Origin: Gammaproteobacteria bacterium
GTDB taxonomy: Bacteria; Pseudomonadota; Gammaproteobacteria; DSM-16500
Direction of reading: 5' to 3'
DNA length: 64,000 nt
NCBI GenBank assembly: GCA_021324305.1
Contig: JAJPJI010000034.1
Location: forward strand, 1-64,000
Every line of letters begins with the position of its first letter. Positions within the stretch are counted from its first letter, which is position 1. The notes below the pieces were generated by a model. That model was not told where the DNA came from. It ran no database searches and was given only the letters and a program-made list of their open reading frames with translations. Both the position numbers and the translations under genes were made by a program. Below are positions 61,932 through 64,000 of the stretch, one piece after another.

Positions 61932-62933
61932 ATGCAGCGTTCTTCCAATTCTACGGGTTTTGATCTGATGGGGTATAAACCCTATCAGTTTGTCGGTGAA
62001 TTTAATGGTACCTGGGTTCCATTCAATCAAACCGAAACGGGATATGTTGGCATATTGAATCTGTTTAAAGCCATACAGAAACGCCATCGATTGCCAAATC
62101 CCACAGAGGATGCGGCGGCCTGTCAGGGAATAACCCTGCTGTATGTGGAAAACGACTGTTCAATGAAAGCGCTTTCTACAGCCAAGCCTGAGTTGGGGGG
62201 GATCAAGCCAAAGGCATTGGCGGAGGGCGTGAATTATCAAGCCAGATATAGTGGCACTGTCGAGGCACGCGACGCCATGACGGATCCAAAAGGAAAAATC
62301 AAATGTAAAATGCTTGGTGCGGATAAATATCCCCATAGAATAGATATAACTGAAATTTTCGACAGCATTGAAAAGTCAGAAGGGAATGTATTTTTTATTA
62401 CAGGATACTGCGACGGCAGGGCAAATGGGCTGTCATACGATGCTGCACACGCCTTTGTCATTGCCAATGATGGGCAAAGATGGAAGTTCTTTGAAGCACA
62501 ACGGGGTGAAGTATCTTTCGGGAGCTTCAAGGAACTGAAAGCCTGGTTTAACAAGGAAGCCACGCAAGGGACATTACAAGAATTTGGGGCGCGTTATCCG
62601 GTTGAAGTGAGGCAGGGGGTAACCAGGCGCTATACGGATTGCACCTTGGATGTATACAAAAAGAATTTCAGTCATCATTTGCAATCTCGTGACGAACCTT
62701 CAATGCAAAAAGAGAAAAATTTGGCTGATTTTATCAGTGAAGTTGACAGTTTCCTGATAAACAAAAAAATGACGCCGGATTTGCCCGCCTTTCTTGACAG
62801 CCTGGAATTTTGCGTTAGGAAACTGCACAAGGGCAATTTGGAGAAATATAAGGAGTTTACAGTGCAGGATTATCTTGACCGCAAGGGAATTCATCTCGGT
62901 GATTTGAACACCAAGTACAAGGCAAAAATGTGA
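61932..62933 (+). CDS. Unknown 333-residue protein, possible C58/YopT-like cysteine protease effector
   Basis: No family is firmly recognised, but the arrangement of three motifs resembles the YopT/AvrPphB (peptidase C58) fold. Cys64 lies in AAACQGITLLYV, similar to the GxCxGLSxxW around the catalytic Cys. His173 lies in AHAFVIAND. An acidic residue, Glu188, lies in WKFFEAQRGEVSF, similar to the FFDPNxGEF region. The His-to-acidic spacing (15) and Cys-to-His spacing (109) are close to YopT (16 and 119). The usual Asp is replaced by Glu. No signal peptide is seen, as expected of a type IV substrate. AGGAG precedes the ATG. Confidence 0.55.
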   Translation: MQRSSNSTGFDLMGYKPYQFVGEFNGTWVPFNQTETGYVGILNLFKAIQKRHRLPNPTEDAAACQGITLLYVENDCSMKALSTAKPELGGIKPKALAEGVNYQARYSGTVEARDAMTDPKGKIKCKMLGADKYPHRIDITEIFDSIEKSEGNVFFITGYCDGRANGLSYDAAHAFVIANDGQRWKFFEAQRGEVSFGSFKELKAWFNKEATQGTLQEFGARYPVEVRQGVTRRYTDCTLDVYKKNFSHHLQSRDEPSMQKEKNLADFISEVDSFLINKKMTPDLPAFLDSLEFCVRKLHKGNLEKYKEFTVQDYLDRKGIHLGDLNTKYKAKM

Positions 62934-63213
62934 TTTGTCTTCACCAACGCTGCAATGACATATTCTCTCGTCCTTGCGACGCCGCGCAGTCTTTGGCCAT
63001 GGCGATCCATGCGATTGCGCCACATTATGGGAAATGCTCGCAAAGTAATAAGAGTATGCGTGGTTAGCAATAGCAGCCATATTTTTGCTCTGGTTTTTAT
63101 ACAGTCTGACACTGATCGTTTGATCATGCCTGAAATTATACATATAATTCCTGCCAGCTATAGATTGATCCAGCATTCCAACCTCTGACAGACAGCTGAC
63201 GAAGAGAGCAAAC

Positions 63214-64000
63214 ATGACCAACTCAAAAAAACTATACAACCTGGCCCAGCAATATATTCCCGGCGGTGTGAATTCACCGGTACGAGCATTTCGGGGTGTG
63301 GGCGGCGAGCCTGTATTCATACAGAGAGGGCATGGTGCTTATGTTGTGGATGCGGATGGGAATGAATATGTGGATTATGTTTGCTCATGGGGACCGTTAA
63401 TTGCCGGACATGCTCACCCGTATGTCATCGAAAAAGTTGCTGCAGCCTTGCACAATGGGTTGAGCTTTGGTGCGCCTACGGAAATCGAAGTAAAGCTGGC
63501 ACAAAAGGTATGCGAACTGGTGCCATCCATGGAAATGGTCCGGTTTGTGAATTCGGGTACAGAAGCAACCATGAGTGCGATACGGTTGGCCAGAGGATTT
63601 ACCAAGCGGGATAAAATCATCAAATTCGCCGGCTGTTATCATGGACATGCTGACAGCTTGCTTGTCGCAGCCGGTTCCGGAGCATTGACACTGGGTGTGC
63701 CGAGTTCCGCCGGAGTCCCTGACAGTATCGCCCAGCATACCCTGGTAGCTGAATACAATCATCTTGAAGAAGTTGCGGCACTGTTCGCCAGATATGGCAA
63801 GGACATTGCCTGTGTCATTGTTGAACCTGTTGCCGGAAACATGAATTGTGTATTGCCGGTTCCCGGATTTTTGGACGGGTTGCGTAAATTATGTGATCAA
63901 TACGGCAGTATTCTTATTTTTGATGAGGTAATGACGGGGTTTCGCGTCAGTCTGGGAGGCGCGCAGGCACATTATCGAATCAAGCCTGATATTACAGTTT
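63214..64000 (+). CDS. hemL: Glutamate-1-semialdehyde 2,1-aminomutase (3' end beyond window)
   Basis: The first 262 residues are in the window. This fold-type I PLP enzyme has [50 protein letters not shown] and [16 protein letters not shown]. The PLP-binding Lys lies beyond the right edge. It converts glutamate-1-semialdehyde to 5-aminolevulinate, the precursor of haem. The ATG at 63214 has AAGAGAG before it. The gap 62934-63213 upstream contains no gene I can support. Confidence 0.96.
   Translation, partial: MTNSKKLYNLAQQYIPGGVNSPVRAFRGVGGEPVFIQRGHGAYVVDADGNEYVDYVCSWGPLIAGHAHPYVIEKVAAALHNGLSFGAPTEIEVKLAQKVCELVPSMEMVRFVNSGTEATMSAIRLARGFTKRDKIIKFAGCYHGHADSLLVAAGSGALTLGVPSSAGVPDSIAQHTLVAEYNHLEEVAALFARYGKDIACVIVEPVAGNMNCVLPVPGFLDGLRKLCDQYGSILIFDEVMTGFRVSLGGAQAHYRIKPDITV

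Noticed and set aside
62700-63320. 206-codon open frame on minus across the end of the unknown gene and the start of hemL
   Set aside because: It lies antisense to two better supported genes, has no ribosome binding site and no recognisable domain.
1-64000. CRISPR arrays, prophage or integrative element boundaries
   Set aside because: No regularly spaced repeats, integrase or tRNA-flanking duplication seen; tRNA-Gly at 48490 has no adjacent integrase.

Overview
This window comes from a gammaproteobacterium of the order Legionellales, most likely a Coxiella- or Aquicella-like intracellular bacterium. The main reason is a long co-linear block of Dot/Icm type IVB secretion genes at 1-13.9 kb. 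Supporting reasons are genes with eukaryotic-type domains (F-box, ankyrin, Sel1) and gammaproteobacterial housekeeping synteny such as mrcA/pilMNO(P)Q/aroK. The genus cannot be fixed from the sequence alone. Base composition looks moderate by eye, and I see no phage, integrase, transposase or CRISPR array.

Region 1 (1-13.9 kb) reads dotL(icmO, cut by the left edge)-dotK-dotJ-dotI(three tandem IcmL-type genes)-dotH-dotG-dotF-dotE-dotP-dotN-dotO, all on +. It encodes the coupling ATPase, outer-membrane core complex, inner-membrane subunits and VirB4-type ATPase of the effector translocator. Region 2 (13.9-26.1 kb) holds a GNAT acetyltransferase, an SDR, a large ankyrin-repeat protein (candidate effector), a dienelactone-hydrolase-like protein, then icmF and dotU(icmH) on the minus strand, a fis gene and a 604-residue coiled-coil/Sel1-like protein (candidate effector).

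Region 3 (26.2-34.2 kb) has accC-accB, a DedA protein, rsmJ, an F-box/Sel1 protein (strong effector candidate), a MarC protein and ubiA-pdxB. Region 4 (34.3-44.5 kb) has mrcA (PBP1A) divergent from a compact competence/type IV pilus operon (pilM, pilN, a fused pilO-pilP, a short secretin pilQ/hofQ) running into aroK, followed on minus by a DUF1338 protein, PolX and a NIF3/YqfO-like protein. Region 5 (44.7-53.3 kb) has two tandem secreted M4 metalloproteases, tRNA-Gly(CCC), a periplasmic alpha-carbonic anhydrase, an AsmA-like protein, exonuclease III, a pair of unknown small genes and an exported SAM-hydrolase-like protein.

Region 6 (53.3-64 kb) has rph, hslVU behind a heat-shock-like promoter, a secreted alpha/beta hydrolase, rpiA, a small secreted protein, a VOC protein, rpe, a PMT/ArnT-type membrane glycosyltransferase, a perfect REP-like hairpin, acylphosphatase, rubredoxin, an unknown 333-residue protein with a YopT/C58-like Cys-His-acidic arrangement, and the 5' part of hemL running off the right edge.

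The most notable observations are the candidate effectors (F-box, ankyrin, C58-like protease), the three dotI paralogues, the PilO-PilP fusion, and DotK carrying a glycine-zipper segment. All functional statements come from reading motifs and synteny; no database search was run.
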